Source of the DNA: Cryptomeria japonica
Taxonomy: Eukaryota > Streptophyta > Pinopsida > Cupressales > Cupressaceae
Length of the DNA stretch: 64,000 nucleotides
Direction of reading: 5' to 3'
NCBI RefSeq assembly: GCF_030272615.1
Contig: NC_081414.1
Location: 312,182,664 to 312,246,663 of the forward strand
The notes beneath the pieces are model-generated. The model was not told the origin of the DNA, made no database searches, and saw only the letters and a program-made list of their open reading frames with translations. Positions 33,501 through 44,379 of this stretch are shown here, one piece after another. Position 1 is the stretch's first letter, and every line of letters starts with the position of its first letter. Made by a program: the position numbers and the translations under genes.

Positions 33501-34250
33501 GTGGACTTTATCCTATGTATTTGTCACATGCTCCTACACATTTTCTTTAGTAAGGTTATGAGCTTCTTGGCTAATTCCATAGGATTCCCAACCAATCAAG
33601 CTTCTAGATTGATTCCATAGGATTCCCGACCAATCACCATACCTTTTCATCCATTTCCAGTCATTTCCTTCAGAGTCTTATCCAAAATCAATCTATTAGG
33701 AATCCAAAAATTGTCATTTGTCCTCGTAGTCTTGTATCAACCTTGACATCACTATGTGGTTTTTTGCTTGGATCTATCATCTTCAAGTAGGAGATCATCT
33801 TATTTTATTGACTTAATTAGCTTACCCTAGAATTAATCATCTCCCAAGAAGTTACATCTTTCTTGAGTTATCATTTTGTGGCATACATCATAGTCCTGAT
33901 CTTGTCAATAATTGGAGTCTAACCTTAACACCTTAGAGACAACTTTTGACCTTTCTTCATCCAAGACATCACCTTAATCTTAGTCCCCATTATCACTCTT
34001 TTTATTTTTTCATTTCATCGCTTAGGTCAAAAATTTTCTTTTTATGGTTGAAAATAGAGCTCAAAACTTAGAAGGGAAGCCCAAGAAGCTCAAAGATCTC
34101 AAAACATAGAGCATTATTATTGTGATGATGATGAGTTCTTCAACCAACGATCCTTTAGAAATTGAGGTTATGTTGAGGATTCAGATGATGATTCCCCAAC
34201 CTTAGGACAAATTTAAGAGCACATGGATAATTCTAAAGTCAATAAGATTC
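30596..34250. other. long spacer, possibly the LTR and leader of the Tat element
   Basis: No coding family recognised in 3.6 kb. A TATAAAAGAGGC box at 31351 with pyrimidine-rich surroundings, and T-rich phrases such as TTTCTGCATTT recurring at 31880-32130, suggest an LTR or its leader. I found no second copy downstream of the Tat element, so this is not established. An 83-codon frame at 32349-32600 shows no known motif. Confidence 0.4.
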
Positions 34251-34289
34251 TTGAGGTTTTATTACACTAGAACCCACAATACTATTTCC

Positions 34290-35990
34290 TAATGCCCAAG
34301 ATGGTGCCAAATTGCCTCCCAATTTTGATGTGCCTAAACTTAAGGATATTAACCATAATAATGATAGTTCTAGTGGATAAGAATTTGGAGGTATCCCCAT
34401 GCCCGAGTCACCCTTGTCCCTTTTGTGGAAGCCTACCATTCTTTTGCAAGATGCCCAAATTCATACCCTACAATATCAAAGTCAACCCCATGTCAACACT
34501 CTTCGAATGGGTGGTCAAAAGAATAACCAATCGTATGCCAATAGTCAACCTCATGGTAATGCTTCTACCCATCAACATCATGGTCAATCTAATGACCAAT
34601 ACCAAGGTCATGATTTCAATGCCAATGAAACCTATGGTCAAAATACCAATCAACATTACCAACAATATCATAACTATGTTCCACCACCACCTCCACTTGA
34701 GGGTCAATACAATAATTATATTCCTCCACCTCCAACCAATTGTCAATATAATAACTATATTCCTCCACCTTCATCCGACAACTAATATCATAGATATGTT
34801 CCTCTAGCAGGTGCTCAATGCAATAACTACATTCATCCTCTTCCACCTAGTGGCTCAGGCATAGGTTGAGTCAAGGAAATATGGCACAACCTAATGAGGA
34901 TCTGACACAACAAGTGTGTAAATTACAACAAAAAAATGGCCAATATGCGACCAGGAACCCCAATCAATAATTAATCAATTTGAGATATTTGTCCTTATCC
35001 TTTTGATCCAAGCATACCTATGCCACCTTTTCCTCCCAATTTTGAGGTACCTAAATTTTACAAGTACAAAGGGAAAGGTGACCCTAAGGACCATATTAGA
35101 GAGTTATTCATGGCTTGCATAGAGGTGGGATGATTCTTATCTCATGTGCCTCTTCCCATGTATCTTATATGGGCAAGCCATGGAGTGGTTTTCACGATTA
35201 CCTCTTAGGATCAAGTCCTTTGGGGACCTAGATAATAATTTAATGTTGCACTTCTCCTACCATATTGAGAATGAAGTTATCATGATGAACTTGTGCAATA
35301 CCAAGCAAAGACAGGTGGAATCTTTTGCATCCTTCTTACCAAGATGGAGAAGCCTAGCTAGTCGATGCTCTCATCATATTCCACAAGAACAAGTGGTTCA
35401 AATGTTCATGCAAAATCTAATTCATGAGATAGCCTTCCAACTCTGATTACAATACTTGACCATATTTGAAGAAGTCATAAAAAAGGGTTTATCTATTGAG
35501 AAACTTCTTCTTGAGTAGGTTACTATTAAGGTTTATAAGGATGGAAAAGATAAATCTAATTCAACTAAAAATGAGAAAACTCATTTTTGGCCTACGAACA
35601 AGAACACCATCAATGATGGTGTTGTATATGCAAACATGGTTAAGATGACCCAACCCTTGGAGAGATTTCTAGGGCCTAGTACATCAAATAACCAATTCAA
35701 AACTCAAAGGTCAACAAAGCCTATTTCATGAAGAGAATTTACACCTTTGGGCGAACCTATTGAGTTTACATTGCAAAATCTTGTTGCTAATAAACTCATC
35801 ACCTTGCTAAAAGCTAAAGCATTTTATTCCATGATCAAAATTGCATTTAGGAATGATAATGAATATTTAAAATACCATGGTAACAAATGACACAAGAGCA
35901 ACAATTGTCACAAGCTTAATAATATTATTGAGGATCTCATTAAGAGTGGTGAAATTGAAGTTGAAGGTTATTCATCCAATGAGAACGTGT
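34290..35990 (+). pseudogene. Tat element gag
   Basis: A proline- and glutamine-rich N-terminal part includes the QYNNYIPPPP repeats at 34666-34855. The gag core follows: VPKFYKYKGKGDPKDHIREL (35050-35110), a stop, GQAMEWFSRLPLRIKSF and FASFLPRWRSLASRC. Then comes YLKYHGNK, a stop and HKSNNCHKL near 35870-35915, the Tat-type HG-GH-C finger followed by LIKSGEIEVEG. Stops fall at about 35130, 35445, 35517, 35729 and 35888. The role is particle formation and RNA packaging. Confidence 0.82.
34666..34855 (+). repeat. 39-42 base tandem repeat inside Tat gag
   Basis: Four to five units encode YNNYIPPPPxx-like peptides: NYVPPPPP, then QYNNYIPPPP twice, then YRYVPLAG and NNYIHPLPP as worn copies. Confidence 0.75.
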
Positions 35991-36489
35991 GGTGTTTAAG
36001 GATCCCTTGCCTAAACATGATAAATGAAAAACCGCCAAGAGTACTCCTTATAATAATACCAGTTATGTCAATGTTTCCTATGAGTACATAGTTAATCACA
36101 TTACTAAGATGTATCATTATGTCTCTACCATGGATGTCAAAGATAAAACCCCTTAATGCAATGTAACAACTCGTTAGGCTAAAGTGACCTTGCAAGGTAG
36201 TACTTCCAAACCAACCTCTTCATCTAACCAATATGACCTTGTTGATTAGCTTGGAAAGACACCATTCAACACTTCCATTCTTGAGCTCCTATACATAAAT
36301 CCTTCACATAAGGCCATCCTAGACAAGGCATTACAAGAGATTTCTGTACCTACCAACCTACATGTGGACTAGTTTCAAGCTATTGTGGGACACCTTTCCT
36401 CACCTCACTACCTTAACCGCACTAAAAAATACTGATGCATCTCCTCACCAACCTCATAATGCACCTTTACATATTGAATCTTTCATCCA

Positions 36490-36830
36490 TAAACATTGAA
36501 TAAAACGAGTTTTGATTGTTGGAGGAGCAAGTGCAAATATTTGTACCTTAAGTTAGTTATTGCATTAGGATTCTTTGAAGGGGTTTCCAATGCAAAGAAC
36601 AAGATAACCATAAAATCCTATGATGATGAAGAGTTCTCATCCAAAGGATCTATCACACTGCCAATTAGAGTTGGGATAGTAGTGAAGGACATGGTCTGCC
36701 AAGTCTTAGACCTTGACCTCACATCATCTTGGGCTGACCATGGATCCATGCCATGAAAGACGTTCCCTCCACATACCATCAATGCATCAAATTCCCATAT
36801 AATAGAGTGGATATTACTATCCCAAGTGAC
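36490..36830 (+). pseudogene. Tat element protease
   Basis: LIVGGASANICTL appears in one frame where the family has VLIDGGxxLNICTL, so the catalytic Asp is Val. KLVIALGF and ITIKSYDDEEFSSKGSITLP follow, then VGIVVKDMVCQVLDLDL, a frame change, and DVPSTYHQCIKFPYN. This order is the Tat protease and its trailing LGRPW-xxAMxAVPSTYHQ block. It is inactive. Confidence 0.8.
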
Positions 36831-37386
36831 CCAAACCAATACCTCTTTCGTACTAACATTCATCCTAAGCTTGAAGCCATCATTTCTATCAATCAAGAAG
36901 TTTGTTCATCCACATCTTATGTTGACCCCACATCATTTAAAGTTTCTAATTGCGAACAACCCAATATTAAGGCTAATGCCAAGGATAAGGGAATGAGAGA
37001 GGATATATCCTACAACAATCAATGCACATTTGACAGCTTATGGACTCTCTTAAGACTAAAGATAGACCACCACCATCACAACATGTTTCAAAAGCTATAA
37101 TCAAATGGGATCCCACCACCTTTACCAAATGGGGTGAGATGGAAAATGAGGACCTCTTCAAAATGTTGGACAAGGATATATAGAGGTACAATTAGATCAA
37201 GATGATGTCAGGATTCTTATAAAAAAATATGGTAAAGGCTTCAATTTTTTCTAAAAAAATGGTATAGATGGTAAAAGTCCCATTAGCTTTGAAAAACAAG
37301 GCATTGTAGAGCCCCTTCAACCCGATTTAGTACCTAAGAAGCAAAGAACCAATGTATTAGGGTTCACACATTTAAGGTTGTGTGGT

Positions 37387-37391
37387 CTTGA
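37387..37391. other. target-site duplication CTTGA, left
   Basis: Matches 38254-38258 on the other side of the solo LTR. Confidence 0.88.
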
Positions 37392-38253
37392 TGTTAGATA
37401 CTTGATCAATCCCAAAGACACTGAGGGGGGGGGGGGGGTGAATCAATGTCTAACCGGTTGATAAAAAATTTAAACTTGTTTGCAACTTTATAACCCAAAT
37501 TAATATACCGGTAAACAAGTAATAATGCAATAAAGAGAAATAACAGTATAACCATCAATGCACACCATAACACATATATTTTTGACGAGGAAACCCGGTA
37601 GGGGAAAAATCTTTGTGGGATTTGTGACCCACAATATTTTCTCACTGGCCAATATGAATAAATATTACTTATACAATAGGGGCCTGCATATGCAAGAAGG
37701 CCAATAACCTAGAGCTCACTACTCAATCACAAAATAGGAGTCACACTGACTACACAATTGGATGATTAAATCCAATGACAATGTACTGCTCAAAATAGCA
37801 TCTGCAATGCTGGATTCAGTACTGGTTTAAGATCTGTCAGATACCTCTGTCATAAACCTTGCTTCTCTCTTCTCTCCTCTTATTCACTCATAAAATAATT
37901 ACATCATAATGCATATACAAATATTCGCTCTCATATACCGCTTATATTCATTACCTATACATATTTTACTTACATACATGCTTTCAAAATGACCTACAAG
38001 ATCTCATACATATATGAGTCTTTACAATACATCATGTCGGCTATACAATATAATTATAATACTAACAATATAATTTCCATGTCGGCTGGGAGTGTCGGTA
38101 AGATCTTCTATCGATGTAGAATGGATACTAGTGAGAATAATCTTTGTAGTGCCTATCGGTGCCGGTAGCTGGTGTAACCTATGAACCATGTTACCAGTTG
38201 GTTGCCATCAATGAAAACATCAACTATTCTCATCTGAGTGTATAATGCCAACA
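37392..38253 (-). mobile_element. solo copia LTR inside the Tat element
   Basis: On the minus strand it starts TGTTGGCATTATAC (38253) and ends CTAACA (37392). It carries the shared LTR block at 37583-37634 and the C-tract at 37427-37440. CTTGA flanks it exactly on both sides. There is no internal region or second LTR, so unequal recombination between the two LTRs probably left this one. It shares the phrase GGGGCCTGCAT and several following phrases with the solo LTR at 58402-59569, so they belong to one family. Confidence 0.92.
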
Positions 38254-38258
38254 CTTGA
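38254..38258. other. target-site duplication CTTGA, right
   Basis: Matches 37387-37391. Confidence 0.88.
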
Positions 38259-39050
38259 TTCTACATTCTTAGCACAAATTGCTTCACAAGTGGGTCAATC
38301 TAGTTATGCAGTAGATACTATCCATGAGGAGGAAGAAATAGAAGAATATTGTCCAACAATAAACTCTAATGAATGGGAATGCGACTCTTATACTTATAGC
38401 GATTATGAATTGGACAAAAAATTCAATGAATCAGATTTGCCTCTAGGAGTTGATCCCATTCCTCCTTGTCAAACTAAGAATGTGAATGGTGAAGCATGGA
38501 TTAAAATATTATGGGATCCCAAACCCTCTACATCTCAAGACTTAGTGTCAAAACCTTGAGATTCAAGGATCCCAAGTACTAAGTGTTCTTTTAGTAGTGT
38601 CGATCAAAGTACCTCTATCATCAAAACTAACAAGCAAAGTGCCAATGATGACCTTGATGTTGTCATTCATATCTACAAGTACTCATGGATCTTTACCCTC
38701 AATATTTGAATTTGACTAATAGGATGGCCTTCCACCTATTCATCCCAAACTCATAGACTAGGACCAACAAGGGCCTTCATAATTAGATACATTCCAAAAT
38801 GATGAGGCTATTATTGATTACCTTGGACTTCAAGATGATATTCTTATTGGTGACCATAGAGTAGGATTTATCATTGAGATCAACAATGCAACTTATTTTG
38901 GAGAGGGTGCCAAGCCTTTCAGTTTCAAAAACATAAAAATAAATACAAGATCTTCTAGTCTAAACTGCACTGCGACACTTTTGGACCATGAAAAAGTAAA
39001 AAGAAAGGATGTATCCAATGGTGAAAACCTATATGAGGTGCCATAGGATG
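38259..39050 (+). pseudogene. Tat element acidic protease-RT linker
   Basis: STFLAQIASQVGQSS is followed by an acidic stretch (EEEEIEEYCPTINSNEWECD, YTYSDYELDKKF) open for 104 codons, then fragments to 39050. This lies where Tat elements have a poorly conserved acidic spacer before reverse transcriptase. The matching stretch in gypsy-GP1 has YDEYEYVDVDNDLAAKF. Confidence 0.6.
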
Positions 39051-40080
39051 GAATGATTGACACTCTCCCCTTAATAACATATCATAATCGATCACCTGTG
39101 TTAATAGAAGAGACAACAATAACCAACATTTTGATTGGTGGAGATCCTTGTAACATCTATCTTACAACATCATTAATAGAACAAGAGCTTCCTAATTTTA
39201 TCAAATTCTTCAAAGAGCGTCGTTGGATCAAATTTGCATGGTCATTTGTTGATATGCTTGGTCTAGATCCTTATCTTGTCATGAATCATCTAATAGTAAC
39301 ACCAGGCACAAAACTTGTAAAGTAGAAGCTAAGAAAGATGCATCTATAAATAGAACTTTTGGTCAAGGTTGAGCTTTAGAAGTTACTTGATATTGGTTTC
39401 ATTAGACCGATAGATTATCCATAATGGGTTTCAAATCTTTTATTTGTAGGAAAACTAGATGGACATATCAGAGTGTGTAAAAATTTCAAAGACCTCAATA
39501 AAGCTTATCCTAAGGATGACTTTCCATTACCCAACATAGATTTGATTGTCAATCTTACAGATAGACAAACAATTTTATCTCTCATGGATGGATTCTCTAG
39601 CTACAACCAAATTAATATCGCACTTAAGGACCAACATAAGATAGCTTTTACATGCCCTTGGGGAACATTTTGTTGGAATGTCATGCCTTTCAACCTCAAG
39701 AATGTTGAAGCTACTTATCAAAGAGTCATGACCACTATCTTTCATGACATGATGCAAATTATAATGGAAGATTATATTGATGACCTCTTGCATAAATTGA
39801 TCACATGAGAAATCCATTTGGATGTCCTAGATAATATCTTCACTCGAGTTGAGAATTATAAGGTGTTATTGAATCCCAAGAATTGTGTCTTTGGAGTAAT
39901 CTTTGGGAAGCTCTTAGGATACATTGTGTCACATCAAGGCATTGAAGTTGATCCAAAAAAGGTTATAGATATTTTAGAAATGCCTCCACCAAAGAATATC
40001 AATGAGCTTAAATCACTAAAAGGAAAGTTACAATTCTTGTCAATAAGTGCCATCCTTTCACACATCTGCTACATAAAAAT
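39051..40080 (+). pseudogene. Tat element reverse transcriptase
   Basis: FAWSFVDMLGLDPYLVMNHL and PGTKLVK precede the core, as in Tat and related gypsy RTs. The core reads FKDLNKAYPKDDFPLPNIDL, MDGFSSYNQI, FTCPWGTFCWNVMPFNLKN and the active-site YIDD at 39773-39784 (usually YVDD). A stop at 39806 follows. The thumb reads NPKNCVFGV, LLGYIVSHQGIEVDPKK and INELKSLKGKLQFLS. Longer open pieces are 39473-39808 and 39818-40369. Confidence 0.88.
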
Positions 40081-40700
40081 ATTATATTCAAATGGGATGA
40101 CAAATACCAATAAGCTTTTCAAATACTCAAGGACTATCTCATGTACCCTCCTATTCTCATGCCACCTATTAAGGGTAAACCCCTACTTTTGTACATCAAC
40201 AACAATGACAACACTGGGGGCACTCTTAGCACACTGGTGGGATACAAGCTCAATAATACTCCTAGTGGGATACAAGCTCAACTACTACATTATTCACACA
40301 CTAGTGGGATACAATCTCAATTATACTCTTATTAATCATGTGTGTCGTGTCAAAGTTTTTTCCTCATAAAAATTGTGACATTACATGTTCACTCACATGA
40401 AGGAAAAGGGAGGTTCATTTACTACATCAGTCGCACATTGGTGGTCTACAAGCTCAATTATACTCTTATTAAGTATGTGTGTGTGTCTTGCCATGGTTTT
40501 TTCCTCACAAAAGTTGTGACATTACATGTTCACTCACAAAATAAGGCTCATGGAAAAAGTTGATCCTCTAAAGTATTTTGACAACAAGGCAACTCTCTCA
40601 GGAAGACTAGCAAAATGGGTAATTATTCTCAATGAATTTGACATTGAGTATGTCAAGATAAAGGCCATAAAAGGATAATATATTTCATATCAACTCATAG
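40081..40700 (+). pseudogene. Tat element RNase H with internal tandem duplications
   Basis: Family wording YYISRTLVxYKLNYTLI occurs, but the part coding for it is repeated. GTGGGATACAAGCTCAA or a close variant appears at about 40237, 40265, 40306 and 40441. A 130-base unit (about 40301-40430) is repeated at 40434-40540, ending in TGTGACATTACATGTTCACT both times. AKWVIILNEFDIEYVK-like wording follows at 40610-40660. The enzyme would remove RNA from the RNA-DNA hybrid; this copy is dead. Confidence 0.72.
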
Positions 40701-40769
40701 ATGCACCTATGATTAATGATCACCCATCAAATATCAACTTTCTAGATGAATCTATGGTAATCACAACAT

Positions 40770-41180
40770 CAATATTATGACAACTATATTTTGACAGGTT
40801 TTTTACATTACATGGAGCAGGAACATGAATCTTTTTTGCCATACCACTAGGGGATTATATTTTAAAATATTTTAGGTTGTCATTTCCCTACACAAACAAA
40901 ATAGAAAAATACTAGGCACTTACTACAAGACTTAGAATCACAGTTTAAAGGAGAATTCAAGAGCTTTAGGTCTTTCATGACTCTTGGTTGGTCATTCAAC
41001 AAACAAATAATGGTTATCAAATAAAAGATGCAAAGTCGATGCCTTATTAGCAAACGATCGATGATTTCAAGAAGTATTTTAGAAAGATCACCTTTGAGAA
41101 AATTCTAAGAGATAGCAATAGAGCTATCAACACTATAGCCACCATTACTTTTCTTATTTATATGCCACAAATTGTAGCCT
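40770..41180 (+). pseudogene. Tat element second, archaeal-type RNase H (aRNH)
   Basis: LYFDRFFTLHGAGT is followed by IPLGDYILKYFRLSFPYTNK, then ALTTRLRIT, DSWLVIQQTNNGYQIKD and DFKKYFRKITFEKI. These match the duplicated RNase H of Tat elements, with LYFDGSxxxxGAGxGIxFxTPxGD, then FPCTNNxAEYEAL, GDSxLVxxQVxxEYxxKD. Stops fall at about 40827, 40912 and 40948. It lies between the first RNase H and integrase, as expected. Confidence 0.78.
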
Positions 41181-41369
41181 ACTGTGAGTTCTTGGTAGAT
41201 CATCTCTTGATTCCTGCATATGAGATCCTGTCGTCTGATCTTGTGTGTATTGTTTGTGTTGATTCTCCTTGGTACGATGAGATCTATACCTACCTTTGCA
41301 ATATTACCTTCCCCCCCCCAACCTTTCAAACAATTAATGTCACACTTTCATTTGTCAAACCTCTCATTA

Positions 41370-42530
41370 CTTAATCATTGTTGATACCCTTTACCATAGA
41401 GGTCTTGATGGTACTCTCCTAAGATGTCTAGAGCACAAGGACGTCCAAATTGCATTGTGTAAGGTGTGTGAGGGTATATGTGGGGCTCACTCTAGTGCCA
41501 TGTCCAACCTTGGCTAAGAAAATGATGAGGACTCGCTACTACTATCCCACCATGGAGAAATGTGCGTATTAGTTTCTTAGAAACACAAGCAGTGTGAGAT
41601 ACATGGAGACTTAATACATGCACCAACATAAGAGTTACAACTGATCACAACACCTTGGCCCTTTTGTCATTGGGGACTTTATCTTGTGGGTAAGATTCAC
41701 CCTCGATATTCCAATGACCACAAATTCATCATCACCACTACTACATGCTTCATGAAGTGGATTAAGGTTGTTCCATTACACAGGTCACTAGCAAGAAAAA
41801 TGCCACCTTTCTCCTTAATTACATTATATGTCAGTACAATGTCCTTATCTCCATCATCACAAATAAATGGGCGTTTCTTGAAAAAATAGGATGTCCGTGA
41901 ACTATATGATAAATTTCACATTCAACACTATTTATCCACCCCATATTGTCCCTAAGGCAAAAATCAAGCTAAGGTATCTAACAAAAAGACTTTAAGAATC
42001 TTTAAAAAGATGGTCAATGATACTAGTTGTGACTGGCATATACAACTTAATCCCACCTTGTGGCCTACCATACAATTGTCCAATCCCATTTACACAATAC
42101 CATATTCAATTGTCTATATATCAAAATCCATCTTACCCATTGAGATCGAGTTACAATCCTTACGGGTGTCCTTGTACAATCTTACTAGTGATTAAGATTG
42201 CCAAATTTTTAGACTTTAATATATCGAGTTATTTGATGAGCATGACAACATGCTTTCAGTAACCTCAAAGCATATCAACAATACATATGTCATAGTTAAA
42301 ATCATAAATTCAAGCCTCAAACATTTGAGGTAGCCAATTTGGTTCTCAAAGAAAATCTAAAAAATTAGGACTGTGCGAAGAAGGGAAAATTTGAACCAAA
42401 TTGTCTAGGTCATTATGTTAGTACTACTGTTTATGTCTCTAGAGCATATCAAATATCTACTCCCAAAGGTGAACCAATGGAAGATCCTATCAAAAACATA
42501 CACCTTCAAAAGTTCTATACTTAGCTCTTC
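41370..42530 (+). pseudogene. Tat element integrase, heavily decayed
   Basis: YHRGLDGTLLRCLE is followed by CGAHSSA and by GKIHPRYSNDHKFIITTTTC and MKWIKVVPL (family: IGKIxPxSSxGHxFIxVATDYFTKWVEAxPL). The first catalytic Asp region is weakened, and frameshifts fall near 41690 and 41890. LSTPYCP and GKNQAKVSNK (family STPYxPQxNGQAEAxNK) and a C-terminal KPxxFxxGDLVL-like remnant follow to 42530. Insertion activity is lost. Confidence 0.75.
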
Positions 42531-43775
42531 AAACAATCCCTTTTAAATACAAAAAAATACCAAAAAATTCAACATATATCCAAAAAAAAGAAATAAATTT
42601 GTCCAATGGTGAAAACCACTTTGGTGGCACCTTGGCAAGTACCATGGTGAAAAATAGGCAACCAAAACCATATTGAGGGACTTCACTCTTCCGTCCTTCA
42701 GGATTTTGCACCATTATTCTACCTCGCATGCATTAAACCATCACTTCATAATAAACCTTCCATCCTTACCATGACTTGTTATTGTTCTACTATCCTTCTA
42801 GCGTCTTGTCCATCCATCCATAATAAAACTTTTCCACCATTTATTCACCCGTAACAATTAGGTTCTATCCCTAACTGGGGGTATATCCTTGACCTAGTCA
42901 TGAAATTGGATCCTTAGCACCACATGTTATGAGGAATTTCACTTTTTATTTTACTTCTTGTGCTCACATTCCACAATAAAATCTCACTTGCATTGTCAAT
43001 CCACAATAATTTTTTCACCTTTCTCCATAATAACACATCTATTTTGTGGATTGAGATACTTTAGATGAATCAATGCAACATTTTTCTTTCACCAAATCAA
43101 TCTTTTAACCAAGACCAATGACTTAGCATACATGACAATCTTGTTTTCCTACACACTATCTGTCCTTCATTGAGACAGTGTCAAAATTTGACTAAATCAA
43201 ACTATGGCAAGAAACATATGTGGCATGAGGATTTGATTGACTATTGGTTTAGGTCTTTGTTTTTCTTTATATTTGATCTTTTGTGATATGCTTCTTATGT
43301 TATTCAAGGATTTCTATGGGCTAGAGTGGTTGAGAAGGGGCACGATCACCTGATTGCTACTTGTGGATTGTTCTTTAGTAACACTATGAATTGTCATAGG
43401 ACATGGTTTTCTATGATCACTGGGGACCTATGAGTATAGTGTAAACAAGGACATTTCTTTTCTATGAGTGTCTCTTCTCCACACAAATGGTATGAGGATT
43501 GTCTGGGTCTAACTCATATCTATATGCTTGTAATCGCTTGTCGTACTAAGTTCAATGATGATAAAGCACTTCGATTTGCACAAGATCTCATCATCCCCAC
43601 CTCAATCAATCTTCTCTCCTTTCTTCTATGGGCAACTGATCATATCCCCTCCCTCATCCAAGTAGTCCCACATCAATTAGCTAAGTATGTTGACACACCA
43701 AAAATACTAGTGGCATGCATTGCACTAGACACCACCCTACATCACCATACATTAGGACTACATATCATATAACCT
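42531..43775. other. 3' non-coding part of the Tat element and spacer
   Basis: At 42600-42690 the text GTGAAAACCACTTTGGTGGC and GGTGAAAAATAGGCAACC resembles the non-coding stretch that follows integrase in this lineage. TAACTGGGGGTATATCC at 42872 could be a purine tract before an LTR, but no LTR pair is found. The 102-codon plus frame at 43464-43772 has no motif I know. Confidence 0.45.
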
Positions 43776-44215
43776 GGGTATCATAGTGTGTCATCATGCA
43801 TACAAAGTTATCTCATACTCATATCATAATAGAAATCATAATCCATCATATAGAATCATGCATCATAGATCCATGCATATCATCATATCCATTATTGCAT
43901 CATAGAAACACTATAACTACCTACATATATATCACCATATGATCATATTGTAATAAACATCTCATAATCATCAAAACCATCATAAGTCAATACACATATC
44001 CATGTAGATCATCAAACATCACAAGTACAACATGATAACACATGTAGACATGTTAGAATCATATATCATAGAATAAACACATAAGATCATAGTTATACAC
44101 ATCATGTAAATGATGCACATCATATAAGATCATATGCGTCATGGAATCATCATAATAGAATAAGTACATTCATAAGGCATCACATAGGAATGTAAATACA
44201 TGCATGTAGTTGCTG
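43776..44215. repeat. CATCATA-rich low-complexity tract
   Basis: ATCATA, CATCATA and CATGCATATCAT phrases recur through about 430 bases with no fixed period. No coding capacity. Confidence 0.65.
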
Positions 44216-44379
44216 CTAATAATAATGTCATCTCATATATACTAAAAAATATTAATTTGTTAGATAAAATGATGTCACAAATCATGAATGGCTACCAAGA
44301 GCCCAAAATAATGTCCCATGGGTGTCTACAAAAATGATACAAAAGGACTAGAACAAGCTATGATGTGCTTCCTCCCTCT

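Larger units (their letters stand above)
34250..42530 (+). mobile_element. Tat-lineage Ty3/gypsy element, decayed, interrupted by a solo copia LTR
   Basis: Plus-strand order is gag, HG-x-GH-x-C finger, protease, reverse transcriptase, RNase H, second (archaeal-type) RNase H, and integrase. Integrase after RNase H is the gypsy order, and two RNase H domains are a hallmark of the Tat/Ogre group. All domains carry stops and frameshifts. The 862-base LTR at 37392-38253 is a later insertion. I could not find paired LTRs, so the outer limits are those of the coding remnants. Confidence 0.85.

Noticed and set aside
31340-42900. LTR pair for the Tat element (31.0-31.7 kb and after 42.85 kb)
   Set aside because: I could not find shared text between the two regions by eye; self-alignment is needed.
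43464-43772. 102-codon frame between the Tat element and PMD
   Set aside because: No motif, no neighbour support; could be chance in low-complexity sequence.
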